Of a DNA stretch of 64,000 nucleotides, positions 47,108 through 57,800 are shown piece by piece. This DNA comes from Prevotella sp. (GTDB lineage: Bacteria > Bacteroidota > Bacteroidia > Bacteroidales > Dysgonomonadaceae): NCBI GenBank assembly GCA_031271965.1, contig JAISUS010000028.1, positions 372,001 through 436,000 on the forward strand, written 5' to 3'. The notes below the pieces were generated by a model. It saw only the letters and a program-made list of their open reading frames with translations. It had not been told where the DNA came from and made no database searches. The position numbers were made by a program, and so were the translations under genes. Positions within the stretch are counted from its first letter, which is position 1; every line of letters begins with the position of its first letter.

Positions 47108-47437
47108 TTAAAGTTCTATCTTTTTTGTTGTTGCCTCTGAGTTAAATAGCTCATTCAAAGACTTTAAGTCCATCTTTATTGACGGCTTAAAGTTTTCAGA
47201 AGCATTATCAAGTGATACATTCTGATCTTTTAATAACTTCGAAGATACTACGTCTATCCATCCCGAATCATTATAGTCGGTATTCATCCAAAGACTATTT
47301 TTACCTTCTCCGGTATGAAACTTCCATGTATCTGTATAAACCTCACTTATAGATCCCGCAATTTCTGCAACTTGCGATTTACAGGAAAATACGGTTAAAA
47401 TTAGAATTAATAGAGATTTTATTATGATTTTCTTCAT
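47108..47437 (-). CDS. Short lipoprotein with a GH2-like N-terminal fragment
   Basis: A 109-residue protein with a lipoprotein signal (LILTVFSCKSQ). The centre reads TDTWKFHTGEGKNSLWMNTD followed by YNDSGWIDV, closely like the first strands of the jelly-roll domain of GH2 enzymes and sialate esterases; no barrel follows. It ends naturally with a stop, 29 bp before the mannanase. It may be the remnant of a truncated beta-mannosidase-type gene, or a small carbohydrate-binding lipoprotein kept because it is the first gene after the second operator-promoter. No frameshifted continuation fits in the 29 bp that follow. Confidence 0.6.
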   Translation of the reverse strand: MKKIIIKSLLILILTVFSCKSQVAEIAGSISEVYTDTWKFHTGEGKNSLWMNTDYNDSGWIDVVSSKLLKDQNVSLDNASENFKPSIKMDLKSLNELFNSEATTKKIEL

Positions 47438-47463
47438 GGTAATACCTCAAATATTGAATAATA

Positions 47464-47528
47464 CAAATTTATTATGATCTAGTTATGATAACAAATACTA
47501 TTTTAACAGAATGCTGTACTTTTTTATT
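47464..47528 (-). promoter_or_regulatory. Operator and promoter P2 of the distal mannan operon
   Basis: On the minus strand, in order: distal repeat AATAAAAAAGTACA (47528-47515), 7 bp, proximal repeat GTTAAAATAGTATT (47507-47494), -33 TTTG (47495-47492) overlapping the proximal repeat by 2 bp, a 20-bp spacer, and -7 TAAATTTG (47471-47464). The repeats start 21 bp apart. The same arrangement occurs at 58118-58182, so both are likely controlled by the local AraC protein. It drives 47437 to 38422. Confidence 0.75.
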
Positions 47529-47559
47529 AAAAAATATAGGTAAAGCAGCAATAATATAT

Positions 47560-47573
47560 AATACTTTTTTATC
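47560..47573 (-). repeat. Isolated copy of the 14-bp operator motif
   Basis: GATAAAAAAGTATT on the minus strand, identical to the copies at 58169-58182 and 59270-59283. It is 45 bp upstream of the distal repeat of P2 and 4 bp from the GH5 stop codon. Confidence 0.6.
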
Positions 47574-47577
47574 ATAT

Positions 47578-48558
47578 TTATTTCTTCAATAGGCTCTTAA
47601 CAAGCACGCCCCATTCTTTCAAATCGTTCGTGGTCCAATTACTGATGGGTGATGAATTATCTTTTATCATTGAACATGTTTCATTCTTACTAGATACAGA
47701 CCATGCGACCCATGTGATATTATTTTTAGCCATCCACTCTACCCAAGTATCCCATTCCTGATGGTCGATAGTACCATCTCCAGTAGCTTCCATTCCGGCA
47801 CATTCAGATATAAATATCGGAATACCTTTTTTAAGTGCATAATCAGCACGATCCCGTAAATCTTTTTTATGCGTTGCTGCATAGAAATGCAAAGTATACA
47901 TGATGTTATCATATCCTTTGATAGGGTTATCCGCAGCTAAATGTATATCCTGATCCCAATGTGGAGTTCCCACAAGAATGATGTTCTTCTTGTCAATGGC
48001 TATGATCGTTTTGATTAATTCCTCAGAATATGATTTTACCTCTTCCCAAGATATGCGTTCAGGTTCATTGAATATTTCATAGATAATATTCGGATAATCC
48101 TTATATTTATTCGCCACACGTGTAAAAAATGCTTTTGCTTCTTCCGTCCTCATATTATGACTATGCCAATCAATGATTACGTACATTCCATTTTTGATAG
48201 CAGCATCAATTACATTATCAAGACAGTTATTTGCTAAAACTGAATTGTCTATATATGCCCCATTTGGTTCTACTCCAATTGCAGCACGAACAAGGTTGCA
48301 GCCCCAATCGTTCTGCAACCATGTTACTGTAGACTCATTGTAAAATTGAGACCACCAATTGTGCCACCCCAGACTAACACCTTTCATTACTAAAATTTCA
48401 CTATTTTCATCTACTAAGGAAGTCTCCTTCACAGATAACCATCCATGTTTATCAACAAATGTTTCTATTTTATTTTCCGTTGATTGAGTCTCGGCACAAG
48501 CCGTTACAAAAGAAAGCATGCAGAATGCTCCTATAAAATATAATATTCTTGAAAACAT
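47578..48558 (-). CDS. GH5 endo-beta-glucanase/mannanase, lipoprotein
   Basis: A 326-residue lipoprotein (LSFVTACAETQ). GH5 motifs: MKGVSLGWHNWWSQFYN, WGCNLVRAAIGVEPNG, VIIDWHSHN, acid/base Glu in IYEIFNEPERISW (about residue 163), and nucleophile Glu in IFISECAGMEA (about 251). The pattern is closest to GH5_2-type endoglucanases, though the usual E-W-G at the nucleophile is E-C-A here. In this locus it may cut the glucose-containing parts of glucomannan. Last gene of the proximal operon; no terminator before P2 was seen. Confidence 0.85.
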   Translation of the reverse strand: MFSRILYFIGAFCMLSFVTACAETQSTENKIETFVDKHGWLSVKETSLVDENSEILVMKGVSLGWHNWWSQFYNESTVTWLQNDWGCNLVRAAIGVEPNGAYIDNSVLANNCLDNVIDAAIKNGMYVIIDWHSHNMRTEEAKAFFTRVANKYKDYPNIIYEIFNEPERISWEEVKSYSEELIKTIIAIDKKNIILVGTPHWDQDIHLAADNPIKGYDNIMYTLHFYAATHKKDLRDRADYALKKGIPIFISECAGMEATGDGTIDHQEWDTWVEWMAKNNITWVAWSVSSKNETCSMIKDNSSPISNWTTNDLKEWGVLVKSLLKK

Positions 48559-48611
48559 GGTTTTGATAGATTAAATGGTTAATAATCAGAAATTAGAATT
48601 AAGTCGTTTAT

Positions 48612-49964
48612 TTATTTTAAACCAGGCATCTGGTCTCGTGTTATTACCTTTTCTGATTTAAAGGCCTCAGTCCAAAATTCTTTTGTCGCATGTATATGAA
48701 CGGATTCGTCCGTAGCATCGTAATCGTACCAAGGCATAAACCAAGACCATTGTGCTAAAGCCTCCCACTGGACAGTAATATTTGCTACATTACCACATTC
48801 TGAAAGAGCCACCATCTTGTTCTGATGAAGTTTACGAATACTTCTATATTGGCTATACAAGCTTGATACATCTGTATTGTTGTATATATCTCGCCCAATA
48901 ATATCGACATAAGCATCTCCCGGATACCAGCTTTCGTCTCCGGTCTCAGTAGTCCAAACCCATATCAGATTATTAATACCTTTAGCCTTAAACGTGTCGA
49001 ACATCATAATCCATAATTTCTTATAAGCATCTGCCCCTTTAGCTCCCCACCAAAACCATCCTCCCGAGGCTTCATGTAATGGCCGCCAAATAACAGGAAT
49101 ATTTTTAGCCTGTAATAATAACAAGTTGCCAGCAATCTTATCCAGATCATTTTTCACGTGCGTATTCTCATATGTACCATCTGTAAATACCTTTGTAATA
49201 TCGAATGAAGTACCCTCGGTGTAAAACGCATAATCTGAACTACCTTCCGTAGCAGGTACGTTCCAATGCCACATGATACTTACAAGACCATTATTATTCC
49301 ACCAATCTTCTACAACTGTAGTATTACTATAATCAATCCAGTTTGCAGGAGAAGCATAATGATGAACATAGTCGAACGTATTCAATACAGGATACTTCCC
49401 TGTCCAACGATATACACGGTCGGCTTCTTCGGTATTCCAGTTAACCTTAGCCATAGTTCCCGAAACAATTTTATTTCTATATTTCTCTATAAGAAAATTA
49501 TATACCTTTTGTGCCTGAGAAGATGGATTTTGAGTCACCAAAGTCTTAGGTATTTCAGGTATTGCTCCGGCTTTAAATTTAACAGAAATATCTTCCTGAT
49601 TCAATATTCCCGGAACACCTTTTATAGCTCCTTTAGGGATAGTCAATGTATAATCTGTATTATCTATCATATTATCAATAGTAAGTGTTAAGGTATTTTC
49701 CACTGATGAAAAACCTGTAACCGTAGCTCCGGGTAATTGAATCATTGTCAAATCTACTACCGTAACCTCTTTATCGAACAACAATTCTATACCGTCCGCA
49801 AAGGGTGATACACTTCCCCCCGAGGCTGGATTTGTAGATACTAAGACCGGTGGTTCTGTGTGCTTCTGTCCCCCTGTTACACCATAGTCGTCCTGACAAG
49901 ATAACGATATAAACATCAAAGGTAGACATAATAACAATTTTATTGTAACATCCAGTTTTTTCAT
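48612..49964 (-). CDS. Surface GH26 endo-beta-mannanase with N-terminal Ig-like domain
   Basis: A 450-residue lipoprotein (FISLSCQDDYG). Residues about 40-130 form a bacterial Ig-like domain (ELLFDKEVTVVDLTMIQLPG, TLTIPKGAIKG). The GH26 domain follows, with acid/base Glu in IWRPLHEASGGWFWWG (about 298), and nucleophile Glu in VALSECGNV (about 387). The Ig spacer and its place directly behind the glycan-binding lipoproteins suggest that this is the surface enzyme making the first cuts in mannan for SusCD. Confidence 0.92.
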   Translation of the reverse strand: MKKLDVTIKLLLCLPLMFISLSCQDDYGVTGGQKHTEPPVLVSTNPASGGSVSPFADGIELLFDKEVTVVDLTMIQLPGATVTGFSSVENTLTLTIDNMIDNTDYTLTIPKGAIKGVPGILNQEDISVKFKAGAIPEIPKTLVTQNPSSQAQKVYNFLIEKYRNKIVSGTMAKVNWNTEEADRVYRWTGKYPVLNTFDYVHHYASPANWIDYSNTTVVEDWWNNNGLVSIMWHWNVPATEGSSDYAFYTEGTSFDITKVFTDGTYENTHVKNDLDKIAGNLLLLQAKNIPVIWRPLHEASGGWFWWGAKGADAYKKLWIMMFDTFKAKGINNLIWVWTTETGDESWYPGDAYVDIIGRDIYNNTDVSSLYSQYRSIRKLHQNKMVALSECGNVANITVQWEALAQWSWFMPWYDYDATDESVHIHATKEFWTEAFKSEKVITRDQMPGLK

Positions 49965-49978
49965 AAATCTAGTATTTT

Positions 49979-50010
49979 AAGGAAGAGGATATTGGAAAAT
50001 CCTCTTCCTT
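49979..50010 (-). other. Intercistronic hairpin between the TIG lipoprotein and GH26 genes
   Basis: AAGGAAGAGGAT and ATCCTCTTCCTT form a perfect 12-bp stem with an 8-nt loop. There is no T-run, so it may be a partial terminator or mRNA stabiliser that keeps binding proteins more abundant than the enzymes. Confidence 0.6.
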
Positions 50011-50031
50011 TATAAATTAAGTATGCAATAA

Positions 50032-51966
50032 TTAATATTGTAAAATAGAAACTTGCGTCGCTATATATCCCTGTCCACTGATTATCAATCCACCCGACAA
50101 TAAAGATGTTTTGATATCATCTGTCACTGTTAGTGTAAAATCACCTGTTATTGTGAAATATTCAGTACCCGGAGCTATTTGCGACCACGATCCATTTTTG
50201 AATGAACCTTGTGATGAACCTGTCACGCTTGAGGCATCAACTGTAACCCGTATCACATCACCTACTTTTATTGACGTAAACAGTGATGAGCCTAACTGAA
50301 TGCTACCTGACCAACCGCCCATGTCCTGAGAACCGGTCCATATAGATACTACTGTAGGACCTGTGCCGATTACAGACAGTGAATACGATGCTGAACCATC
50401 AGCTGTAGTTAATACCAGACTTAAATCTCCGGTAGACGTATTTCCCGGAATAACGACAAACATAGTAGAAGCATTAGCGGCACTCCATGTCACATCTTTT
50501 CCGCCAAGTGTAACCTTAGTCACTTTATCGAAGTTTCCTCCAATTAAAGTAAGAGTTTCACCAGCATTTATTGATGACAAAGAAGATGTTATATATGCTA
50601 ATTTAGTAGGCGTTACTGTTACGGTCAGTGCTTCAATAATATTGCCATTCTTCGTCTTTATATATATTTTGGAACTTCCTACAACCGTATTAGGTATTAT
50701 GATTTTTAACTCTATGGCTGTTTGAGATGTAATTTGAACGTTATCGGACGAACTACCGAAAACCACATCTGACACCAAGTCAAGATTTGTACCATGCAGC
50801 GTAAGACTCTCACCGCCAACTATTGAAGCAGAGGTGGAAGTAACAACCGGATTAACAATATTATAGTTAACCGATACAGATTTGCCTGAATTGGTATTTA
50901 GGCTCAAAGTTCCGGTTTGAGCCGTCTCAGGAACAACTATCGTGATTTGACTTGCAGTTTTTGAAGCACATTCAACTGCATTACCCACATTAGGGAAATT
51001 GATATTAGTAACTAAATCAAGATTAGTACCTTTAATTATCAATACTTCACCACCTTTTACCGGATTAGGCGTTACTGTAGTAACAGTAGGCAAGAGCATA
51101 GTTATAGCACCTGCGTTAGTTTCAAGTCCCGAATAAGCGATAAGTGTAACATCGCCATCATGCGTGTTTTCAGGAATGGTTAGTTTTATCTCTGTAACAT
51201 CCGCATATGGATTTGTGGCAGGAGGTATTGCTATTTCCAAATTAGGTTCTAGTTTTATTTTTTCCACCAATTGCAGATTAGTGCCTTTAATAGTTAATTC
51301 TGCTCCGGCTTTAACCGTAGTTGGTGAAATAGATGTAGCAGAAACCGCAGCGACAGTAAGTTCTTTGTCTGTATAAATCAAAATCGGAATATCTGCGCCA
51401 TTGGATAAAGCAACTTTACCGGTTTGAGCTCCAAGAGGAACTTTCACTACAAGTTTTTCACGAGAATAAGTTACATCTTCATCTCTAAGCAATGAAACAA
51501 CAACATTGTCAGTAAACACAACTTCACGTATCAGGTTAAGATAATCCCCTTCAAAGGTCAGTTCATCTCCAGCCTTAACGGAAGTTATATTTTCAGATCC
51601 GGTCTTATAAAACTTAGCGATTGAAATTGGTTCAGACAAAGTTAATTTAGTTTTAGTCGTAATATCACCATCCGGTGTTTTTAACTTAACGTATCCAGGA
51701 ACAACATTCTGTGGCAATTTAATTACAATCTCACCATTAGAGACTTTGGTTATATCTTTTATTGATATATCATCAGGAAGTTCAATCTCCGTTACTCTAT
51801 CGAGGTTACTACCAAGAAACCGGAGTTCGCCTCCCCGCAACGCAGGGCTTGGACCGAAAGCATCCAAACGCACACTGTTGTCTTCATCCTTACTACAACT
51901 TGAGAAGCACCCCAAAGCCATAACAATAAGAAGTAATGTACAATATTTTAACATATTTTTTTTCAT
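50032..51966 (-). CDS. Six-TIG-repeat surface glycan-binding lipoprotein
   Basis: A 644-residue lipoprotein (ALGCFSSCSKDED). Six IPT/TIG immunoglobulin-like repeats of about 80 residues follow, each with a G-GTNLDLV-type motif (FLGSNLDRV, FEGDYLNLI, IKGTNLQLV, IKGTNLDLV, LHGTNLDLV, LIGGNFDKV). The last 100 residues (VVSIWTGSQDMGGWSGSIQL) form a separate jelly-roll-like domain, probably the glycan-binding part. Fits a SusF/SGBP-type protein that holds mannan at the surface. The repeats would act as a stalk. Located 12 bp after the second SGBP. Confidence 0.85.
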   Translation of the reverse strand: MKKNMLKYCTLLLIVMALGCFSSCSKDEDNSVRLDAFGPSPALRGGELRFLGSNLDRVTEIELPDDISIKDITKVSNGEIVIKLPQNVVPGYVKLKTPDGDITTKTKLTLSEPISIAKFYKTGSENITSVKAGDELTFEGDYLNLIREVVFTDNVVVSLLRDEDVTYSREKLVVKVPLGAQTGKVALSNGADIPILIYTDKELTVAAVSATSISPTTVKAGAELTIKGTNLQLVEKIKLEPNLEIAIPPATNPYADVTEIKLTIPENTHDGDVTLIAYSGLETNAGAITMLLPTVTTVTPNPVKGGEVLIIKGTNLDLVTNINFPNVGNAVECASKTASQITIVVPETAQTGTLSLNTNSGKSVSVNYNIVNPVVTSTSASIVGGESLTLHGTNLDLVSDVVFGSSSDNVQITSQTAIELKIIIPNTVVGSSKIYIKTKNGNIIEALTVTVTPTKLAYITSSLSSINAGETLTLIGGNFDKVTKVTLGGKDVTWSAANASTMFVVIPGNTSTGDLSLVLTTADGSASYSLSVIGTGPTVVSIWTGSQDMGGWSGSIQLGSSLFTSIKVGDVIRVTVDASSVTGSSQGSFKNGSWSQIAPGTEYFTITGDFTLTVTDDIKTSLLSGGLIISGQGYIATQVSILQY

Positions 51967-51978
51967 AGTCTTTCTGGC

Positions 51979-53178
51979 TTATTTATATTTTACAATACGC
52001 ATATTGTCAATCCATACTTTGATAGCTTTCCCTGCATTTGCGTCATCAGCCGAACCAAAAAACATTGCATGAAGATCAACCAATTCATTCAAACCGGTGA
52101 TAGAACGTTTTTCTTCCGACTCATCCTTACTGTATTTGAAATCTGTCAAAGGAATGGTAACAGTAATCCACCCATCAGTTGTATAATTAGATTTGACGCC
52201 ATTAGTTAAATATGGCTTCCAGTGTGCCTGAGCATCACTTCCATCTACATTATGAACATACTGTTGATTCGAAAACCATATCAACAATGGTACATCAGAC
52301 CATTCGTGAGAATATGCTTCAAAACGAAGTGCCAGTTCTTCAATTTTACCCTCAGATACAATGGGTTGACGAGTAGCAGTTGTATTATTATAATAAAACT
52401 GTAACGAGTTTGCCGGCCACGACCATGATCCAACACTGCCTTCCATTGCCATATAAGTACCAGTAACACCTCCAGCAGTTGCAAAAGCACTCAACCCCCA
52501 TGTATTCCAGCTTGTTTCTTCAAAATCAGTAATGAATATAGTTGTCGGAGTCTGTACATTATTGTCTCTAAAGCTGAATTTTGAGCGTGTAGATCCATAC
52601 ATTGATTCGACGGTAACAGGTCCGGCCTTTGCACCTGCGGGTACTTTTACCCGAATTTGAGTTTTGGTAAAAGATACTATCTCTGCCGGCATATTCCCAT
52701 TGAAAAAGACTTTCGGTTCGAGGAAGAAATCTCCGTTAATTACAGCAATATCTCCATCCGCAACATATTCGCATTTGAGAGAATTCAAAACCGGAGTAGG
52801 CACATCTACTCCAAAGTCGAAAAGAGTTTCAGCTCCGCTTGCTGTCACCAATCGAATTTTATCTGTGACCTCACTAGGTATATCGTTCGGGATCGATACC
52901 AGTATTGAATTATCAGTTATATATACAGGGTTTATCTTAGCTTTTTGATCGTTAAACCAAATTTCTTTCACTCCGGCCAAATTGTCTCCTATAATAGCAA
53001 TAGCTGCACCTAAGTATGCCTTAGTAATAATAGAGTCAGACGCTGCGGCATTGATAGACCGAACATATCTAACTACCGGAGTAGAACCATTATCGTTGTC
53101 ATCGCTGCACGAACAAAATACAACAACAGAGGCAGTGAAGACAATAGCTAATAATATATTTTTTATAAATGTTTTCAT
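51979..53178 (-). CDS. SusE/SGBP-like glycan-binding lipoprotein
   Basis: A 399-residue lipoprotein (SVVVFCSCSDDND). Two TIG domains (about 35-200; IAIIGDNLAGVKEIWFN and AVINGDFFLEPKVFFNG) precede a C-terminal domain of about 190 residues. That domain has aromatic residues (ETSWNTWGLSAF, SWSWPANSLQFYYN) and ends AIKVWIDNMRIVKYK. This order is typical of surface glycan-binding proteins next to SusD. It should bind mannan or glucomannan. Eight bases separate it from susD. Confidence 0.85.
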   Translation of the reverse strand: MKTFIKNILLAIVFTASVVVFCSCSDDNDNGSTPVVRYVRSINAAASDSIITKAYLGAAIAIIGDNLAGVKEIWFNDQKAKINPVYITDNSILVSIPNDIPSEVTDKIRLVTASGAETLFDFGVDVPTPVLNSLKCEYVADGDIAVINGDFFLEPKVFFNGNMPAEIVSFTKTQIRVKVPAGAKAGPVTVESMYGSTRSKFSFRDNNVQTPTTIFITDFEETSWNTWGLSAFATAGGVTGTYMAMEGSVGSWSWPANSLQFYYNNTTATRQPIVSEGKIEELALRFEAYSHEWSDVPLLIWFSNQQYVHNVDGSDAQAHWKPYLTNGVKSNYTTDGWITVTIPLTDFKYSKDESEEKRSITGLNELVDLHAMFFGSADDANAGKAIKVWIDNMRIVKYK

Positions 53179-53186
53179 AACTTTCC

Positions 53187-54842
53187 TTAATCGTTAAATG
53201 TATAATCTACGGCAGGGTCTTTAAACAAAGGGTTGCCTGTAAGCGCCTCTGCTGGTATAGGCAAAAACATCTGAGAATCATAGACCTTAACAAAGCCAGC
53301 TTCAGGAGTAAATTCCTGGTAATTATCATTATTATTTCTGTCTTCTACTGAGGACACACCGCTTTTCAGCACGTATATCAACTCACGCTTCTGGCTGTTC
53401 AAAAGTTCCAAAGCAGCTGTTGAATTTCGATAGTAATAGCGTTTTATATCGAGCCAGCGCAAGGATTCAAATGCGAATTCTAAACGACGTTCTTTCAAAA
53501 TGCTTTCAAATGTCAATGAAGTAGCAGGAGTAAGTCCGGCACGGTCGGCATGAACAGCATTGAAATATTCAAGAGCTTTGGCATCGGATGTAGACGCACC
53601 TGAGCCGAGAACAGCCTCTGCATACATCAAATAAACATCAGCTAAACGTATTACATGTATATTATTTGCCGCATCCTGATTCAATCCAACGTGATTATCC
53701 GTATCGGCGGCTTTGCCTATTACATACTTCTTTATATGAGCCAGCATTTCGTTTGGATTTTCATTGTCAGCCTCAACATAGTTTTTATAATGATAACCTC
53801 CACCCGCTTTATTCAACATTGAATAATAATCGCCTTGCTTCATGTAAGTCCATATACGACGCTTGTCTTTTTGCTGGTCAAAAGCCTTTTGTAAATCAAT
53901 AGTAGGCCCTTTACCGGCACCCCACGTTTGATCGGCAATCACCGAACTTCTGGAAAAGTTAACATTACGAGAGCTTCCTCCACCGTAAGCACCTGTCCGA
54001 CATTGTATAGCAAATAGAGATTCGGGACAGTTATTCCCTTCCCATGTGAATAAGTAGCTATAATCATCTTCAAGTTTACGTCCACTATTTCCGATCACAT
54101 CCTGACATAATTCTTTTGCTTTCGCAAAGTGAGTTGCAGCATCTCCATATGTGCCTGAGTTACCAATAGCAGCTGCTGCATATGTCAAATGAACCTTAGC
54201 CAGCATAGCTTCGGCCGCCCATTTGGTAGCTCTACCCTTCTGCGAATCTTCGGCAGGCAGATATTTTGCTGCATATTCGAGATCCCGAATCATAAATTCA
54301 TAACAACTCTTCCGGGTATTCCTTGGCACAAACATATTGCCTGACACAATCATATCTGTTGAATTCTCGATAATAGGCACTTCACCCCAATATTCAGTAA
54401 GGTAATAATACGCAACCGCACGCACAAATTTTCCTTCTGCAACAGCTGCATCTATTACACTTTGAGAAACATTAGCCGCAGCTTTAGGCATATCGTTTAT
54501 TACAGAGTTGGCGAAAGATATAACCCGGTATAAACCTCTCCAGCCATACAGTATATATGAATTACCATTGTTGTAACTGAAATAAAAAAATTGACCTTCC
54601 TGATCATAAGTATAATAAAGGTCGCCAGCCAATTGATCGCCAGCCAACCACATAAACTGAGAATGGAAATCCCACCATACACTTCCATATAACGTTGCCG
54701 TATTGGCACGTATTCTTTCTTCACTGTTATAATAATTGCCTGTTGTCAAAGAATCTTCAGGCTCTACTGTCAGAAAATCGTCGCAAGATACTGACCCAAA
54801 CAGCAAAGTTATCAGGCATATATATTTAATAAACTTTTTCAT
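53187..54842 (-). CDS. susD: SusD/RagB-family nutrient-binding lipoprotein
   Basis: About 551 residues from the ATG at 54842, giving a lipoprotein signal (LLFGSVSCDDFLT); an upstream in-frame ATG lies inside susC. The N-terminal TPR-like region is followed by the SusD domain; RMLEFAFESLRWLD-like text is present as ERRLEFAFESLRWLDIKRYY, and the end FLPIPAEALTGNPLF is diagnostic. It forms the lid over the SusC barrel and binds mannan oligosaccharides. Spacing to susC is 19 bp. Confidence 0.95.
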   Translation of the reverse strand: MKKFIKYICLITLLFGSVSCDDFLTVEPEDSLTTGNYYNSEERIRANTATLYGSVWWDFHSQFMWLAGDQLAGDLYYTYDQEGQFFYFSYNNGNSYILYGWRGLYRVISFANSVINDMPKAAANVSQSVIDAAVAEGKFVRAVAYYYLTEYWGEVPIIENSTDMIVSGNMFVPRNTRKSCYEFMIRDLEYAAKYLPAEDSQKGRATKWAAEAMLAKVHLTYAAAAIGNSGTYGDAATHFAKAKELCQDVIGNSGRKLEDDYSYLFTWEGNNCPESLFAIQCRTGAYGGGSSRNVNFSRSSVIADQTWGAGKGPTIDLQKAFDQQKDKRRIWTYMKQGDYYSMLNKAGGGYHYKNYVEADNENPNEMLAHIKKYVIGKAADTDNHVGLNQDAANNIHVIRLADVYLMYAEAVLGSGASTSDAKALEYFNAVHADRAGLTPATSLTFESILKERRLEFAFESLRWLDIKRYYYRNSTAALELLNSQKRELIYVLKSGVSSVEDRNNNDNYQEFTPEAGFVKVYDSQMFLPIPAEALTGNPLFKDPAVDYTFND

Positions 54843-54861
54843 ATTCATAGATATCATATAA

Positions 54862-57800
54862 TTAGAATCCAAGGTTTAAACCAAACATAAATGTCCGGGG
54901 AGAAGGATAATGTCCCATATCTATATTCTGACGTTGCGAATCCTGATTATAGGCACCAATTTCAGGATCGTAGCCCGAATACCCTGTAATAGTCAATAGA
55001 TTCTGAGCGCTGATATATACTCTCAACTTCGTCACTCCCCATTTTGCAGTAAGTTTGGCAGGGATTGTATATCCTAAAGAAATATTAGACAAGCGTACAT
55101 ATGAACCATCTTCGATAAAACGATCTGACATACGGTTATTACGGTTTACATCATTTGTAGTTGCACGAGGCACTGTCGCATCAGGATTAACCAGATAAAC
55201 ATTATCAGGATCGCTGGGAGAGCCATCCTCATTATGTAAGCCTATTCTGGCTCTGTCATTTACCGTTACAGATTGGTTATTCCAAATGCTGGTCTGTCCT
55301 TCGATACGGCTTTTTGCATAATTCAGAATATCACCTCCAATGGAACCGATAAACGAAAATCCAAAATCAAAATCTTTGTAAGAAAAATTATTATTGAATC
55401 CAAAAGTAAAATCAGGATTCGGATTGCCAATAATAGTCTGGTCATCAGTATCTATCTTTCCGTCATCATTAAGATCGACAAATTTCACATCTCCTACCCA
55501 GACACCTCCGGTCTTATTAACATAATTAATTTTACTGTTTGTAGGGTCAGCCTTTTGAACTGAATGGTTCAATATATCTTCTTTATCTTTGAATAAACCT
55601 TCTGTTTTGTAGCCATAGAAAACTCCGATAGGATAACCAACTTTAGTTATTGTTGCTGTTTGAAATTCAGAGTACCAATCCAACTTGCCATAAAAAGCTT
55701 GATTTTCAGCATTTAGTTCTTTTACTTTATTTCTATTAAGAGAAAATACAACATTTGAGTTCCAGTTTAGATTATTGCTCTTTATAATATGGGCATTAAG
55801 TGTTATATCAATACCTTTATTATCTATTTTGCCGATATTACCCCAAGGAGATTGAATGTCACTCCAGTCCGAACCGCCTAGATAACTAGGAATAGAAAGT
55901 TGCATCAAAAGATCCTTGGTGGTTTTATAATAAGCATCTACTGTCAAATCCAAACGGCCATTCAACAAACCTAAATCGATACCTGCATTATACTGTACGG
56001 ACGATTCCCACTTCAATGAAGGATTAGATATACGAGAGACACGGTAGCCTGTTCCAAGAGGGGTTGTAGCAGCTGTCATGGACGATCCGTACAAGAAGTT
56101 GTCAATTTTGGAATTACCGACCATACCATATCCTATACGAAGTTTCAAATTGGAAATCGTTTTATTATCTTCTAAAAATGATTCTCCACTTATACGCCAA
56201 GCTGCAGCCAATGAAGGGAATGTCCCCCATTTATTATCAGCTCCGAATTTAGAAGAACCATCACGCCGTATTGTCGCAGTCAAATAATATTTACTTGCAT
56301 AATTATAGTTAGCACGTCCAAAAAGAGAAGCTTGGGTGCTTTTTCCTTTCCATCCCGAATTACTCTCATATATACCATCCACACCTATTACCTGTATATC
56401 ATTAGAAGTCAGGTTACTCTTTATTAGCTGACTCCCTTCCCATGTGTTTCCTATGGCTTCAAAACCAGCCATAGCCACAATATTATGTTGTCCAAAATCC
56501 TTTGTCCAAGTCAAATAATCCGTATTAATCCAGTAATAAGACTGATCGTCACGCTTCATAATACGGCTAATATCGTTTTTCAAAGCTCCCCATTGATAGG
56601 TAGGATGAAAAGCCTTGTTTGTATTATTAGAACCCGAAAACGAATATTCAGCTCGCAATGTAAGTCCTTTTATAATATCAGCTGAGGCATAAAAACTTCC
56701 CGAATAATTGTTACGTAATAGCTTGTTGTTACGCTGCATAGCTATAGCCACAGGATTCCACGATACGCCTTCTACAGATTCCGGACCTGCAAAATTTCCA
56801 TCTATATCATATACCGGTACGTTAGGCCCCATCATCAATGCAGTCATGATAACTCCATCCCCACCATCGTTTAAGGTAATGGTTTCATTCGTCCGGGAAT
56901 ATACCAGAGAGCCCCCTAACTTAAGCCATTTTTTTGCCTGAGCATCGAAATTAAAACGACTATTGAAGCGGTTGAATCCAGAACCGATAACAACTCCATC
57001 CTGGTCGAACCAACCGGCAGAAGCTGAAAACTGCAGTTTATCCGAACCTCCCGAAACAGTAACATTATGGCTTTGAGCCCATGCATCACGAAACACAGCA
57101 TCTTGCCAGTTCTGTCCTTTCCCAAGTATCGAAGGATCTTTAAAATAATCTGAAAGAGTATTACCCAAGTCTGCTGATAATTCTTGTTGGTACAAAGCAT
57201 ATTCACGCAAATTCATCATATCTAATGTCTTTGGAATAGAAGATACTGATGAAAAGCCATCGTAATTTATTTTTATATCGCCGGCTTTACCTCTACGGGT
57301 AGTTACCATAATTACACCATTGGCTCCTGCTGCCCCATAAATAGCTGTAGCAGAAGCATCTTTTAATACATCTATACTTATTATATCACTTGGGGAGATA
57401 CCGGCAAGCGGATTCGTTACATTTTGCCCGTTAGCACCTCCGGCCCAATCAAATCCGGCTATAGTACCACCTTCTCCTCCTTGTGGAACACCATCTATTA
57501 CATAAAGAGGCTCATTCCCTCCATTTATAGAGGTAATACCCCGGATACGGATTGTCGTAGGTGCACCCGGAGTTCCAGAGTTTGAAGTGATCTGAACTCC
57601 CGAAAGCTTACCTTGCATAGCCTGATCGAAGGTGGCTACAGGAATTTCTTTTAATTTATCTCCAGCCATAGAAGTCACAGAGCCTGTCAGGTCTTTCTTC
57701 TTGACTGTACCGTATCCCACGACAACAACTTCCTCCAAAGCCACATTGTCTTCTTTAAGGGCTACATCAATATTATTACTTGATTCGACTTTTACAGATT

